Notes under the pieces: model-generated
What the model saw: only the letters and a program-made list of their open reading frames with translations
What the model was told of the DNA's origin: nothing
Databases searched by the model: none
Program-made: the position numbers and the translations under genes
Shown here: positions 24,523 to 34,883 of the stretch, piece after piece
Layout: the number at the start of each line of letters is the position of its first letter
Numbering within the stretch: the stretch's first letter is position 1
Source: an uncultured Marmoricola sp.
GTDB taxonomy: Bacteria > Actinomycetota > Actinomycetes > Propionibacteriales > Nocardioidaceae
Direction of reading: 5' to 3'
DNA length: 37,175 nt
NCBI GenBank assembly: GCA_937868075.1
Contig: CALMLL010000125.1
Location: 1 to 37,175, forward strand

Positions 24523-24528
24523 AGCGTA
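24523..24528 (-). promoter_or_regulatory. -10 element of menF (leaderless)
   Basis: Reverse-strand TACGCT is followed by six bases (GCCCCG) and the GTG at 24516. A weak CTGACG -35-like hexamer lies 19 bases upstream. The geometry matches the other leaderless starts. Confidence 0.5.
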
Positions 24529-24665
24529 GCGACCGAACCCGGCAAATCGTCAGCTCGTGGTCTTGATGGGGACGAAGGTCACGTTGGTGCCGAGCTCCTC
24601 GTCAACCCCAGGACCGGTCACCACTGCGACGCCGGATCGATTCGGTGGCGATCAGTGCTGCCGTC

Positions 24666-24671
24666 TAGGCT
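24666..24671 (+). promoter_or_regulatory. -10 element of ubiE/menG (leaderless)
   Basis: TAGGCT is followed by six bases (GCTGCG) and the GTG at 24678. No ribosome binding site is seen. No convincing -35 is present. Confidence 0.5.
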
Positions 24672-24677
24672 GCTGCG

Positions 24678-25367
24678 GTGACTCGCGCGGACCTCACCAA
24701 GAGACCCTCTGACGTGCGGGCGATGTTCGACGACGTCGCTAAGCGCTACGACCTCACCAATGACATCTTGTCGTTGGGCCAGGACCGGCGATGGCGCCAT
24801 GACGTCATCGACGCGGTCGCCCCCAAGCAGGGTGAACTCGTCCTCGACCTTGCCGCCGGCACGGGTACCTCGAGCCAACCGTTCGCCGATCGTGGAGCTC
24901 GGGTGATCCCGTGCGATTTCTCCATCGGCATGCTGCGGGTCGGCAAGGCCGCCAAGCCTCAGTTGATGTTCACCGCCGGCGACGGAACTCGACTGCCGTT
25001 CGCCGACAACACCTTCGACGCGGTCACGATCTCCTTCGGTCTGCGCAACATCGTCGACCCCGACGCCGGTCTGCGCGAGATGCACCGGGTCACCAAGCCG
25101 GGTGGGCGCCTGGTCGTGTGTGAGTTCAGCTCGCCCACCTGGGCGCCGTTTCGCACCGTCTACATCGAGTACCTCATGAAGGCCCTGCCTGCGGTCGCTC
25201 GCCGGGTCTCCTCCAGCCCCGACGCCTACGTCTACCTCGCCGAGTCGATCCGGGCGTGGCCGACACAATCCGAACTCGCCGACCGGATCGTCGGCGCCGG
25301 GTGGTCCAAAGTCCGGTGGCGCAACCTCACCGGCGGCATCGTCGCTCTGCATCACGCGACCGCCTGA
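24678..25367 (+). CDS. ubiE: Demethylmenaquinone methyltransferase
   Basis: A 229-residue SAM-dependent methyltransferase (UbiE/MenG family) for the last step of menaquinone synthesis. '[28 protein letters not shown]' is the family N-terminus, motif I is Asp57-Leu-Ala-Ala-Gly-Thr-Gly-Thr, and '[15 protein letters not shown]' plus '[18 protein letters not shown]' are the UbiE signature blocks. It is divergent from menF. The geranylgeranyl reductase and polyprenyl synthase genes that often follow in mycobacteria are absent; the nuo operon starts 268 bases on. Confidence 0.94.
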   Translation: MTRADLTKRPSDVRAMFDDVAKRYDLTNDILSLGQDRRWRHDVIDAVAPKQGELVLDLAAGTGTSSQPFADRGARVIPCDFSIGMLRVGKAAKPQLMFTAGDGTRLPFADNTFDAVTISFGLRNIVDPDAGLREMHRVTKPGGRLVVCEFSSPTWAPFRTVYIEYLMKALPAVARRVSSSPDAYVYLAESIRAWPTQSELADRIVGAGWSKVRWRNLTGGIVALHHATA

Positions 25368-25494
25368 GTGTCCCTCCGGACCACCGAACGGGCTCACAGG
25401 CTCCGCCCTTCGACCCGCGCCGAGTGCTCGCCGCCGGTCTGTGAGGTCTCTGTGTCGACGTTTCCTCGCGGGTAGGGCTAGGTCTGCGTAGTCT

Positions 25495-25517
25495 CAGCTC
25501 GAACAGCTGGCGAGCTG
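25495..25517. other. Inverted repeat between ubiE and nuoA
   Basis: CAGCTCG (25495-25501) pairs with CGAGCTG (25511-25517) around a 9-base loop that itself contains CAGCTG. It is 128 bases behind ubiE. It could be a terminator or a protein site; no T tract follows. Confidence 0.35.
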
Positions 25518-25520
25518 CTT

Positions 25521-25538
25521 TCCCGGCATCCGCCGGGA
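25521..25538. terminator. Hairpin upstream of the nuo promoter
   Basis: TCCCGGC (25521-25527) and GCCGGGA (25532-25538) form a perfect 7-bp stem with loop ATCC, directly after the preceding inverted repeat and just ahead of the nuoA promoter. It may end ubiE transcription. No T run is present. Confidence 0.4.
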
Positions 25539-25544
25539 CCGGAG

Positions 25545-25574
25545 TTCGCCAACGAGCGGGGCCAGTTCTATGCT
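25545..25574 (+). promoter_or_regulatory. Probable nuo operon promoter
   Basis: TATGCT at 25569-25574 is a TANNNT -10 element; TTCGCC at 25545-25550 is a weak -35 with an 18-base spacer. Transcription would start near 25581, giving a leader of about 55 bases that contains the Rex operator and a strong GGAGGAGG ribosome binding site (25624-25631). Confidence 0.45.
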
Positions 25575-25587
25575 GACTCGGGCGCAT

Positions 25588-25605
25588 TCGTGAACTCATT
25601 CACAT
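25588..25605 (+). promoter_or_regulatory. Rex operator upstream of nuoA
   Basis: TCGTGAA-CTCA-TTCACAT matches 12 of 14 half-site positions of the Rex consensus TTGTGAA-N4-TTCACAA. It begins about seven bases after the predicted transcription start and ends 30 bases before the nuoA ATG, a position suited to block RNA polymerase. nuo genes are known Rex targets in Streptomyces, and rex itself is encoded in this window. Confidence 0.72.
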
Positions 25606-25635
25606 GCTCACGAGCGGCCGTCTGGAGGAGGAACG

Positions 25636-25995
25636 ATGCAGCTCTACACGCCGGTCGTGGCGTTGATGCTTGTGGCGTTGGGGTTCGCGGTCTTTTCGAT
25701 CATCATGAGCGCGGTCGTCGGCCCGAAACGGTTCAACAAATCCAAGAACGACGCCTACGAATGTGGCATCCAGCCGACGCCGCAGCCCATGGGCGGAGGG
25801 CGTTTCCCGGTCCGCTACTACATCACCGCGATGCTGTTCATCGTCTTCGACATCGAGATCGTGTTCTTGTACCCCTTGGCCGTGGCCTTCGGGCAGATGA
25901 AGTTGTTCGGCCTGGTCGAAATGATCCTGTTCGTCGTCCCTGTCTTCGTCGCCTACTGGTACGTCTGGCGCCGCGGCGGACTCGACTGGGACTGA
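25636..25995 (+). CDS. nuoA: NADH-quinone oxidoreductase subunit A
   Basis: A 119-residue complex I membrane subunit with three transmembrane helices. The loop 'YECGIQP' after the first helix holds the conserved cysteine that senses the deactive state in relatives, and '[13 protein letters not shown]' carries the conserved acidic residues of helix 2 in the E-channel. A strong GGAGGAGG precedes the ATG. It heads the nuo operon; nuoB follows after 13 bases. Confidence 0.96.
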   Translation: MQLYTPVVALMLVALGFAVFSIIMSAVVGPKRFNKSKNDAYECGIQPTPQPMGGGRFPVRYYITAMLFIVFDIEIVFLYPLAVAFGQMKLFGLVEMILFVVPVFVAYWYVWRRGGLDWD

Positions 25996-26008
25996 TTGGA
26001 GAACTGGC

Positions 26009-26559
<551 letters not shown>

Positions 26560-26563
<4 letters not shown>

Positions 26564-27273
26564 CCGACCAGTCCAACGACACCAGCCTCCCGGCGCTCAA
26601 CGAGGAGACCGTCGCGCCCGCCAACGTGGTCGGGCACCGCACCGGCATGTTCGGGGTGCGTGGTAGCGGCGACACCTCCGGGTACGGCGGCCTGCAGCGC
26701 TCGGTGGAGATGCCGACCGGCAGCGAACCCCCCTTCGGTGGGTGGTACGACGAGGTGCACTCGGCCTTGGTCGAGGCAGCCACCGCGGCCGGGCTTCCCG
26801 ACGCCGTGGGCTCGGTCGTGCTCGACCGAGGCGAACTCACCTTCCACATCCGTCGCGAAGACCTCCAGGGCTTGGTCTCGCTGCTGCGCGATGAGGAGCG
26901 ACTGCGCTTTGAGTTCCTCTCCGGCGTCAGCGGAGTCCACTACCCCGAGGACACCGGCAAGGAACTCCACGCGGTCTACCACCTGCTCTCGATGACCCAC
27001 AACCGGCGGATCCGCCTCGAGGTCACCGCCCCCGACACCGATCCCCACATCCCCAGCGTGACTGCGACCTACCCGACCGCGGACTGGCACGAGCGGGAGA
27101 CCTGGGACATGTTCGGGATCATCTTCGACGGCCACCCGGCGCTGACCAGGATCCTGATGCCGGACGACTGGCCAGGGCACCCGCAGCGCAAGGACTACCC
27201 GCTCGGTGGCATCCCCGTGGAATACAAGGGCGCCACGATTCCGCCGCCGGACCAGCGCAGGAGCTACAACTGA
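26560..27273 (+). CDS. nuoC: NADH-quinone oxidoreductase subunit C
   Basis: A 237-residue peripheral-arm subunit that packs against NuoD. The family signature '[16 protein letters not shown]' followed by '[18 protein letters not shown]' is present near the C-terminus. The first 50 residues are variable, with an '[19 protein letters not shown]' stretch typical of actinobacterial NuoC. ATG 26560 overlaps the nuoB stop; the upstream open frame is a shadow. NuoC is separate from NuoD here, unlike in E. coli. Confidence 0.95.
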
Positions 27274-27274
27274 C

Positions 27275-28612
27275 ATGGCCACCACTGATCCCTACGCACC
27301 CGCCAACGAGACCTCACAAGGTCGCGTCTTCACGGTGACCGGTCAGGACTGGGACTCCCTGGTCACCGGCATCGCCGACGAGGGCGACGACAAGGTCGTG
27401 GTCAACATGGGCCCGCAGCACCCCTCCACCCACGGGGTTCTGCGCCTGATCCTCGAACTCGAGGGTGAGACGGTCACCGAGGCCCGGTGCGGCATCGGCT
27501 ACCTCCACACCGGCATCGAGAAGAACATGGAGTACCGCTCCTGGACCCAGGGCGTCACCTTCGCCACGCGCATGGACTACCTCTCGCCGTTCTACAACGA
27601 GATGGCCTACTGCCTCAGCGTGGAGCGCCTGTTGGGCATCGAGGACCAGATCCCCGAGCAGGCCAAGATCATCCGGGTCATGTTGATGGAACTCAACCGG
27701 ATCTCCTCCCACCTCGTGGCGATCGCCACCGGCGGCATGGAGATCGGTGCGCTGACGGTCATGACGATCGGCTTCCGCGAGCGCGAGTTGGTCCTCAGCC
27801 TGTTCGAGAAGATCACCGGCCTGCGCATGAACCACGCGTTCATCCGCCCGGGAGGGGTCGCTCAGCACCTGCCCGACGGCGCCCTCGACGACATCCGCGA
27901 CACGGTGGCGCTGCTGCGCAAACGGCTTCCCGAGTACGCCGCCCTGTGTAACGCCAACCCGATCTTCAAGGCTCGCCTCGAAGGGGTGGGTCACCTCGAC
28001 CTGGCCGGCTGCTTGGCGCTGGGCATCACCGGGCCGGTGCTGCGCTCGACCGGCTACCCCTGGGATCTTCGCAAGAACCAGCCCTACAGCGGGTACGACG
28101 AATACGACTTCGACGTGTGCACCTGGGACTCCATGGACGCCTACGGCCGCTTCCGCATCCGCCTCGACGAGATGTGGGAGTCGCTCAAGATCGTCGACCA
28201 GTGCCTGGCGCGCCTTGAGGGCATGGGGGCCGAGCCGGTGATGATCGCGGACAAGAAGATCGGCTGGCCCAGCCAGTTGGCGATCGGCTCGGACGGCATG
28301 GGCAACAGCCTCGAGCACATCAAACACATCATGGGCGAGTCGATGGAGGCCTTGATCCATCACTTCAAGATCGTCACCGAGGGCTTCAAGGTCCCGGCGG
28401 GACAGGCCTACGTCCCCATCGAATCCCCCCGCGGAGAGTTGGCCGCACACGTGGTCTCCGACGGCGGCACCCGACCGTTCCGAGCCCACTTCCGCGACCC
28501 GTCATTCACCAACCTGCAGGGCACCTCGATCATGAGCGAGGGCGGCCAGGTTGCCGACGTCATCGTGGCGATCGCCTCCATCGACCCGGTCATGGGCGGT
28601 GTCGACCGATGA
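27275..28612 (+). CDS. nuoD: NADH-quinone oxidoreductase subunit D
   Basis: A 445-residue subunit, relative of the [NiFe] hydrogenase large subunit, that forms the quinone site with NuoB. '[15 protein letters not shown]' holds the His of the quinone-binding loop, and '[17 protein letters not shown]' includes the conserved Tyr that donates a proton to quinone. As expected for complex I, no NiFe cysteine pairs are present. ATG 27275 lies one base after the nuoC stop; the open frame upstream is a shadow. It overlaps nuoE by ATGA. Confidence 0.96.
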   Translation: MATTDPYAPANETSQGRVFTVTGQDWDSLVTGIADEGDDKVVVNMGPQHPSTHGVLRLILELEGETVTEARCGIGYLHTGIEKNMEYRSWTQGVTFATRMDYLSPFYNEMAYCLSVERLLGIEDQIPEQAKIIRVMLMELNRISSHLVAIATGGMEIGALTVMTIGFRERELVLSLFEKITGLRMNHAFIRPGGVAQHLPDGALDDIRDTVALLRKRLPEYAALCNANPIFKARLEGVGHLDLAGCLALGITGPVLRSTGYPWDLRKNQPYSGYDEYDFDVCTWDSMDAYGRFRIRLDEMWESLKIVDQCLARLEGMGAEPVMIADKKIGWPSQLAIGSDGMGNSLEHIKHIMGESMEALIHHFKIVTEGFKVPAGQAYVPIESPRGELAAHVVSDGGTRPFRAHFRDPSFTNLQGTSIMSEGGQVADVIVAIASIDPVMGGVDR

Positions 28613-29298
28613 CACCCGACAGCACGAAGGATCAGAACGTGACGGGCATCGACCCCACGACGTACGACGAACTGCGCCAGATCGCGGCCCGCTACCCCCA
28701 CAAGCGCTCCGGCCTGCTGCCGATGCTCCACCTGGTGCAGTCGGCACAGGGTCGGATCACCCCCGAGGGGATCGAGGCGTGTGCGGAGATCCTGGAGATC
28801 ACCGCCGCCGAGGTCAGCGGGGTGGCCACCTTCTACACGATGTACAAGCGCAAGCCGGTCGGCGACTACCACGTCGGGGTCTGCACCAACACGCTGTGCG
28901 CGATCATGGGCGGCGACGCCATCTTCGCCAAGCTCAAGGACCACCTCGACCTCGGCAACGACGAGACCTCCGATGACGGGGTCATCTCCTTGGAGCACGT
29001 CGAGTGCAACGCGGCCTGCGATTTCGCCCCGGTCGTGATGGTCAACTGGGAGTTCATGGACAACCAGACCCCCGAGTCGGCCGTCCAGCTGGTCGATGAC
29101 CTGCGCGCCGGCAAAGAGGTCCACTCCACCCGTGGGCCCAAGCTGTGCACCTGGCGTGAGGCCGAGCGCGTTCTGGCCGGCTTCAACGACGGACTGGCCG
29201 ACGAAGGTCCCACCGCTGGTCCGGCCTCACTGGTCGGCTTGGAGATCGCTCGCGAGAACGACTGGACCGCTCCGGCGGTCGACGGAGGTGCCAAATGA
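28609..29298 (+). CDS. nuoE: NADH-quinone oxidoreductase subunit E
   Basis: A 229-residue thioredoxin-like subunit with the [2Fe-2S] cluster N1a. Ligands are Cys92 and Cys97 ('VCTNTLC') and Cys133 and Cys137 ('ECNAAC'). Residues 1-80 form the helical N-domain. A C-terminal extension of about 60 residues, including '[17 protein letters not shown]', is longer than in E. coli NuoE (about 165 residues) and is usual in actinobacteria. It overlaps nuoD and nuoF by four bases each. Confidence 0.95.
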   Translation: MTPDSTKDQNVTGIDPTTYDELRQIAARYPHKRSGLLPMLHLVQSAQGRITPEGIEACAEILEITAAEVSGVATFYTMYKRKPVGDYHVGVCTNTLCAIMGGDAIFAKLKDHLDLGNDETSDDGVISLEHVECNAACDFAPVVMVNWEFMDNQTPESAVQLVDDLRAGKEVHSTRGPKLCTWREAERVLAGFNDGLADEGPTAGPASLVGLEIARENDWTAPAVDGGAK

Positions 29299-30617
29299 CG
29301 GACACCTTGACCCCGGTCCTGACCGACAACTGGGACGTCGACCGGGCCTGGACGCTCGCGGTCTACGAGGCCGGCGGTGGCTACGGCGCCCTGAAGAAGG
29401 CGCTGGCGATGGCTCCGGCCGATGTGGTTGAGGCGGTGAAGGCCTCCGGGCTGCGCGGTCGCGGCGGCGCCGGCTTCCCCACCGGGATGAAGTGGGGCTT
29501 CCTGCCTCCCGACGAAGAGGGCAAGGCGCCCAAGGACCGCTACCTCGTGGTCAACGGCGACGAGTCCGAGCCGGGCACCTGCAAGGACATCCCGCTCATG
29601 ATGGCCAGCCCGCACACCTTGGTCGAGGGCGTGATCATCTCCGCCTACGCGATCCGGGCCAAGAACGCCTTCATCTACGTCCGCGGCGAGGTGCTCCACG
29701 TGATCCGTCGCCTCCAGGCCGCGGTCGCCGAGGCCTACGCCGCGGGGCACCTGGGCACCGACATCCACGGCTCGGGCTACTCCCTGGACCTTGTGGTCCA
29801 CGCGGGTGCTGGCGCCTACATCTGCGGCGAGGAGACCGCTCTCCTGGACTCCTTGGAGGGTCGGCGCGGTCAGCCTCGTCTGCGTCCGCCGTTCCCCGCC
29901 GTGGCCGGGTTGTACGCCGGCCCGACGGTGATCAACAACGTCGAGTCGATCGCCAGCGTGCCGAGCATCATCGGGCACGGGGCCGACTGGTTCGCTTCCA
30001 TGGGCACCGAGAAGTCCAAGGGCTACGGCATCTTCTCGCTATCCGGTCACGTTCAGAAGCCGGGCCAATACGAGGCGCCCCTAGGCATCACGCTGCGTGA
30101 ACTCATCGCCCTGGCCGGCGGGATGCGCTCGGGTCACGAACTTAAGTTCTGGACCCCGGGTGGGTCCAGCACTCCGCTGCTGACCGGCGAACACCTCGAC
30201 GTACCCCTGGACTTCGAAGGTGTGGGCGCGGTCGGCTCGATGTTGGGCACCCGGGCGCTGCAGATCTTCGACGAGACCACCTGCGTCGTGCGTGCGGTGC
30301 TGCGCTGGACGGAGTTCTACAAGCACGAGTCCTGCGGCAAGTGCACTCCGTGTCGTGAAGGCACATGGTGGCTGGTGCAGACGCTGACCAAGTTGGAGCA
30401 GGGGCAGGGCCGCGAGGAGGACCTCGAGCAACTCCTCGACGTCTGCGACAACATCCTGGGCCGCTCCTTCTGCGCGCTCGGCGACGGCGCCACGAGTTCG
30501 ATCAGTTCTTCGATCAAGTACTTCCGCGACGAGTACCTCGCGCACCTGGAGCAGGGCGGTTGCCCCTTCGATCCGGCGGCGTCGGCGCTCTTCGCGACGG
30601 AAGGGGCCTCCGCATGA
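29295..30617 (+). CDS. nuoF: NADH-quinone oxidoreductase subunit F (NADH- and FMN-binding)
   Basis: A 440-residue subunit that oxidises NADH. '[16 protein letters not shown]' is the FMN/NADH glycine motif, '[12 protein letters not shown]' and '[17 protein letters not shown]' complete the site, and cluster N3 is held by Cys347, Cys350 and Cys353 ('[11 protein letters not shown]') and Cys393 ('SFCALGD'). All are intact. It sits with NuoE and NuoG at the tip of the peripheral arm and overlaps both genes by four bases. Confidence 0.96.
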   Translation: MTDTLTPVLTDNWDVDRAWTLAVYEAGGGYGALKKALAMAPADVVEAVKASGLRGRGGAGFPTGMKWGFLPPDEEGKAPKDRYLVVNGDESEPGTCKDIPLMMASPHTLVEGVIISAYAIRAKNAFIYVRGEVLHVIRRLQAAVAEAYAAGHLGTDIHGSGYSLDLVVHAGAGAYICGEETALLDSLEGRRGQPRLRPPFPAVAGLYAGPTVINNVESIASVPSIIGHGADWFASMGTEKSKGYGIFSLSGHVQKPGQYEAPLGITLRELIALAGGMRSGHELKFWTPGGSSTPLLTGEHLDVPLDFEGVGAVGSMLGTRALQIFDETTCVVRAVLRWTEFYKHESCGKCTPCREGTWWLVQTLTKLEQGQGREEDLEQLLDVCDNILGRSFCALGDGATSSISSSIKYFRDEYLAHLEQGGCPFDPAASALFATEGASA

Positions 30618-33037
30618 CCACCACCCCTGCCAAGTCCGACCTGGTCACCTTGACCATCGACGGGATCGAGGTGAGCGTCCCGCCGAACACGCTGGTCATC
30701 CGTGCCGCCGAGCAGATCGGGGTGCAGATCCCGAGGTTCTGTGACCATCCGCTGCTCGACCCGGTCGGTGCCTGTCGGCAGTGCCTCGTCGACGTACCCG
30801 ACGCGGGCAACGGCCGCGGGTTCCCCAAGCCGCAAGCCTCCTGCACCCTCACCGTGGCCCCGGGCATGGTGGTCAACACCCAGGCCACCTCGCCTGTCGC
30901 CAAGAAGGCGCAGGAAGGGGTCATGGAGTTCCTGCTGATCAATCACCCACTCGACTGCCCTGTCTGCGACAAGGGCGGGGAGTGCCCCCTTCAGAACCAG
31001 GCCATGAGCAACGGTCGCGGGGAGTCGCGCTTCGCCGCCGAGCCCGGCACCGTCAAGCGCACCTTCCCCAAGCCGATCAACGTCTCGGCGCAGGTGCTGC
31101 TCGACCGCGAGCGGTGCGTGTTGTGTGCTCGCTGCACGCGCTTCTCCCTCCAGGTCGCCGGAGACCCGTTCATCGCGCTCATCGAGCGTGGAGCCCGCCA
31201 GCAGGTCGGCATCTTCGATCCCGACCGGGACGGCTCCTCGCCCGAGGACGCCGGTGTGGAGCCGGAGTTCTTCAACTCCTACTTCTCCGGCAACACCATC
31301 CAGATCTGCCCCGTGGGTGCGTTGACCAGCGCGGCCTACCGCTTCCGCTCCCGCCCCTTCGACCTCGTCAGCACGCCCTCGATCGCCGAGATCGACGGCT
31401 GCGGCTCGGCCATCCGCGTCGATGCTCGCCGCGGCAAGGTGATGCGCCGCTTGGCCGGTGAGGACCCCGAGGTCAACGAAGAGTGGATCACCGACAAGGA
31501 CCGCTTCGCCTTCCGCTACGCCACCATGCCCGACCGGCTCACCCATCCGCAGATCCGTGAGGACGGCGTGTTGCGGCCGGCGTCGTGGCTGGAGGCATTC
31601 GCGGTCGCTGCCCGTGGTCTGCAGGCCGCCAACGGTGCTGCCGTGCTGACCGGCGGACGCCTCAGTGCCGAGGACGCCTACGCATACTCGAAGTTCGCTC
31701 GGGTGGTGCTGGGCACCAACGACATCGACTTCCGGGCGCGCGCCCACAGTGCCGAGGAGGCCGCCTTCCTCGCCGAACACGTGGTGGCTCGCCAAGGAGT
31801 CACCTTCACCGACCTCGAGACCGCGCCGGTCGTCGTACTCGCCGGGCTGGAGCCCGAGGACGAGGCCGGTTCGATCTTCCTGCGCCTGCGCAAGGCCTCG
31901 CGCCACGGCACCAAGGTCATCACCGTGGCGCCCTTCACGTCGCGGGGTTCGCAGAAGATGTCGGCCGAGGTCGTCCACGCCGCCCCCGGTGGCGAGGCCG
32001 CGGCGCTGGCAGGACTCGGCGACCGTCTTGATGCGGCCGCAGTGATCCTGGTCGGCGAACGCCTCGCCGAGGTTCCCGGTGCCCTGACCGCGGCCGCCGA
32101 CTTGGCCGCCTCGACCGGCGCCCGGCTGGCCTGGGTGCCGCGCCGGGCCGGTGACCGAGGCGCGCTTGAGACCGGCTGCCTGCCCACCCTGCTGCCGGGC
32201 GGGCGACCCGTCTCCGATGCGGCCGCCCGCGTGGATCTGGCCGCCGCATGGTCGACCGACCACCTCCCCGACACCGTGGGGCGCGACGGCAACGAGATCG
32301 TCGCTGCGGCCGCTGCCGGCCACCTGGGTGCCTTGGTCATCGCCGGCGTCGACCCGGCCGATCTGCCCGACCCCTCGCTGGCGCAGCAGGCGCTCGACTC
32401 GACATTCGTGGTGAGCCTGGAACTTCGCGAATCGGCGGTGACCCAGTTCGCCGATGTCGTCTTCCCGGTGGCCTCGGTCACCGACAAGTCCGGCAGTTTC
32501 GTCAACTGGGAGGGCCGGGTTCGCGAGTTCGGGCAGGCCTTCGCCAATCCGGCATCGCTCCCCGACCTGCGCGTGTTGGCCGGCATCGCCGCCGAGTTCG
32601 GCCGCGAGTTGGGCTTCCGCACTCCGCAACAGGCTGCCGCTGAGATGCGGCAGGTCGGAGCTTGGGACGGCCCCCGCCCCGCTGCGGACCGATCCTCGGC
32701 AACGCCTGCGGGCGGTGACGGGGCCGGCATGGTGCTGGCGTCGTGGAAGCAGTTGCTCGATGACGGTCGCATGCAGGACGGCGACTCGCACCTGCGTGAG
32801 ACCGCCCGCCCGGCAGTGCTCCGGGTCGACGCCGAGACCCTGTCCTCTCTTGGAGTCGCCGAGGGCGACCTCGTCCGGCTCACCGGTGATCTCGGCTCGG
32901 TGGACCTGCCTGTGGAGGTGGCCGACCTGGCCCCCGGCACGGTGTGGGCTCCGGCCTCGGCCCCTGGTGCCAGCGTTCGCCACCTTGTCGGCGCCGCCGG
33001 TAGCCGGGTCCGTCTGTCAGAAGGAGGCAAGGCCTGA
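30614..33037 (+). CDS. nuoG: NADH-quinone oxidoreductase subunit G, lacking the N7 cluster ligands
   Basis: An 807-residue iron-sulfur subunit. The [2Fe-2S] N1b ligands are Cys43, Cys54, Cys57 and Cys77. His111 with Cys115, Cys118 and Cys124 bind N5, and Cys168, Cys171, Cys174 and Cys232 bind N4. The next region, where E. coli, Thermus and (from memory) Streptomyces have a C-x2-C-x3-C...C set for the off-path cluster N7, reads '[15 protein letters not shown]': just one Cys (263), and the distal ligand position is Thr in '[10 protein letters not shown]'. So N7 is probably absent. The rest is a degenerate molybdopterin oxidoreductase domain. ATG 30614 overlaps the nuoF stop; its own stop overlaps the nuoH ATG by one base. 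Confidence 0.95.
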   Translation: MTTTPAKSDLVTLTIDGIEVSVPPNTLVIRAAEQIGVQIPRFCDHPLLDPVGACRQCLVDVPDAGNGRGFPKPQASCTLTVAPGMVVNTQATSPVAKKAQEGVMEFLLINHPLDCPVCDKGGECPLQNQAMSNGRGESRFAAEPGTVKRTFPKPINVSAQVLLDRERCVLCARCTRFSLQVAGDPFIALIERGARQQVGIFDPDRDGSSPEDAGVEPEFFNSYFSGNTIQICPVGALTSAAYRFRSRPFDLVSTPSIAEIDGCGSAIRVDARRGKVMRRLAGEDPEVNEEWITDKDRFAFRYATMPDRLTHPQIREDGVLRPASWLEAFAVAARGLQAANGAAVLTGGRLSAEDAYAYSKFARVVLGTNDIDFRARAHSAEEAAFLAEHVVARQGVTFTDLETAPVVVLAGLEPEDEAGSIFLRLRKASRHGTKVITVAPFTSRGSQKMSAEVVHAAPGGEAAALAGLGDRLDAAAVILVGERLAEVPGALTAAADLAASTGARLAWVPRRAGDRGALETGCLPTLLPGGRPVSDAAARVDLAAAWSTDHLPDTVGRDGNEIVAAAAAGHLGALVIAGVDPADLPDPSLAQQALDSTFVVSLELRESAVTQFADVVFPVASVTDKSGSFVNWEGRVREFGQAFANPASLPDLRVLAGIAAEFGRELGFRTPQQAAAEMRQVGAWDGPRPAADRSSATPAGGDGAGMVLASWKQLLDDGRMQDGDSHLRETARPAVLRVDAETLSSLGVAEGDLVRLTGDLGSVDLPVEVADLAPGTVWAPASAPGASVRHLVGAAGSRVRLSEGGKA

Positions 33038-34326
33038 TGGTTCCCCTCGACACCACGGCGGGGCTGGCCCAGTTCGGCCAGGACCCGGTCTGGCTGGTCA
33101 TCGTCAAAGCCGTGCTGATCTTCGTGATCCTGGTGCTGCTGACCCTCTTCAACATCTGGCTGGAACGCCGCGTCGTGGCCCGCATGCAGCACCGCATCGG
33201 CCCCAACCGCAACGGCCCGTTCGGTCTGCTGCAGAGCCTGGCCGACGGCGTGAAGTTGGCCCTCAAGGAGGACCTCACCCCCAAGGGCGCCGACAAGATC
33301 GTGTTCACGCTGGCACCGGTGATCGCGGTCGTGCCGGCCTTCGTGACCTATTCGGTGGTGCCGTTCGGACCGAGCGTCAAACTCCCGTGGAGTGACATCA
33401 CCACCCCGCTGCAACTGACCGACATGCCGGTCGCGGTGCTCTTCGTGATGGCGATCGCCTCGATCGGCATCTACGGGATCGTGCTCGGTGGGTGGTCCTC
33501 CGGGTCGACGTACTCCCTGCTGGGTGGGCTGCGCTCCAGCGCCCAGATGATCTCCTACGAGGTCGCCATGGGTCTGGCGCTGGTCTCGGTGTTCTTGTAC
33601 GCCGGATCGATGTCGACCTCGGAGATCGTGACCGCTCAGAAGGGCACCTGGTTCGCGATCTCGCTGCTACCGAGTTTCGTCATCTATGTGATCGCGATGG
33701 TGGGCGAGACCAACCGGGCCCCCTTCGACCTCCCCGAGGCCGAGGGCGAGTTGGTGGGCGGCTTCCACACCGAGTACTCCAGCTTGAAGTTCGCGCTGTT
33801 CTTCCTGGCCGAATACATCAACATGGCCACCGTGTCGGCCCTGGCCACCACGATGTTCCTGGGTGGCTGGATGGCCCCGTGGCCGCTGGGTGGCCCGATC
33901 TGGCCGGGCGCCAACGAGGGCTACTGGCCGGTGCTGTGGTTCTTCGGCAAGGTCTTGTTGTTCATCTTCTTGTTCATCTGGCTGCGGGGCTCGCTGCCGC
34001 GGCTTCGCTACGACCAGTTCATGCACTTCGGCTGGAAGGTGCTGATCCCGGTCTCCCTGGCCTGGACCCTCCTGGTCGCCACGTTCAAGGCCTTCAACGA
34101 CAACGGCCTGCTGCCGGACCGCCCGACGATCCTGATCTGGCTGGCTGTCGCCTGCGCGGCCATCCTGATCGTGTCGTGGCTGTGGCCCAACCCCAAGCCG
34201 GAGCCGGCCAAGGTCTCCACGGAGCCCTTCGACGCCTTCGCCGGTGGATACCCGGTGCCACCGATGCCAGGCCAGTCACCCACCAGCTCCACTGTCGGAG
34301 TCGCCACGAAGGACGAGGTTGAGTGA
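33037..34326 (+). CDS. nuoH: NADH-quinone oxidoreductase subunit H
   Basis: A 429-residue membrane subunit at the junction of the two arms, lining the quinone chamber. About eight or nine transmembrane helices are visible; '[26 protein letters not shown]' is the family signature and '[25 protein letters not shown]' is the acidic E-channel loop. A hydrophilic C-terminal tail of about 45 residues, rich in Pro, Ser and Thr, extends beyond the last helix. The ATG overlaps the nuoG stop (TGATG) with AAGGAGG just upstream (33021-33026). Confidence 0.96.
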   Translation: MVPLDTTAGLAQFGQDPVWLVIVKAVLIFVILVLLTLFNIWLERRVVARMQHRIGPNRNGPFGLLQSLADGVKLALKEDLTPKGADKIVFTLAPVIAVVPAFVTYSVVPFGPSVKLPWSDITTPLQLTDMPVAVLFVMAIASIGIYGIVLGGWSSGSTYSLLGGLRSSAQMISYEVAMGLALVSVFLYAGSMSTSEIVTAQKGTWFAISLLPSFVIYVIAMVGETNRAPFDLPEAEGELVGGFHTEYSSLKFALFFLAEYINMATVSALATTMFLGGWMAPWPLGGPIWPGANEGYWPVLWFFGKVLLFIFLFIWLRGSLPRLRYDQFMHFGWKVLIPVSLAWTLLVATFKAFNDNGLLPDRPTILIWLAVACAAILIVSWLWPNPKPEPAKVSTEPFDAFAGGYPVPPMPGQSPTSSTVGVATKDEVE

Positions 34327-34883
34327 TGGGGTTCAAGGACGCGATCAGCGACCTCAAGGAGACCTTCGTCGATCCGGTCGCCGGATTCGGGGTCACCTTC
34401 AAGACCATGTTCAAGAAGGTCGTCACCGAGCAGTACCCCGATGAGAAGGTGCCCACGGCTCCGCGCTTCCACGGCCGCCACCAACTCAACCGCTGGCCCG
34501 ACGGTCTGGAGAAGTGCGTCGGCTGCGAACTGTGCGCCTGGGCCTGCCCTGCCGATGCCATCTACGTCGAGGGTGCCTCCAACACCGAGGAGGAGCGGTT
34601 CTCCCCAGGTGAGCGCTACGGCCGCGTCTACCAGATCAACTACCTGCGTTGCATCCTGTGCGGGCTGTGCATCGAGGCCTGCCCGACCAGGGCGCTGACG
34701 ATGACCAACGAATACGAGTTGGCCGACACGACTCGCGAGTCGCTCATCTATGACAAGTCGAACCTGCTCGCCCCCCTGTTGCCAGGCATGGAACTCCCCC
34801 CGCACCCGATGCGGCTTGGTGACGACGAGGGCGACTACTACCGCGGCAATCTGACCGCTCCCAAGGGAGGCGACGACAAGTGA
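34326..34883 (+). CDS. nuoI: NADH-quinone oxidoreductase subunit I
   Basis: A 185-residue ferredoxin-like subunit with two [4Fe-4S] clusters, N6a and N6b. The ligands are Cys64, Cys67, Cys70 and Cys109-series residues: one set is '[12 protein letters not shown]' (64-75), the other '[12 protein letters not shown]' (109-120). ATG 34326 is chosen over GTG 34323, because GAGG at 34315-34318 is then seven bases upstream; the stop of nuoH overlaps it by one base. It relays electrons to N2 in NuoB. It overlaps nuoJ by GTGA. Confidence 0.96.
   Translation: MGFKDAISDLKETFVDPVAGFGVTFKTMFKKVVTEQYPDEKVPTAPRFHGRHQLNRWPDGLEKCVGCELCAWACPADAIYVEGASNTEEERFSPGERYGRVYQINYLRCILCGLCIEACPTRALTMTNEYELADTTRESLIYDKSNLLAPLLPGMELPPHPMRLGDDEGDYYRGNLTAPKGGDDK

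Noticed and set aside
30317..32983. Very long open frame on the reverse strand opposite nuoF/nuoG (and a similar one at 2727-4379 opposite the ligase gene)
   Set aside because: High GC content leaves antisense frames open; the translations are Arg/Gly/His-rich with no domain, and the plus-strand genes carry complete catalytic motifs.
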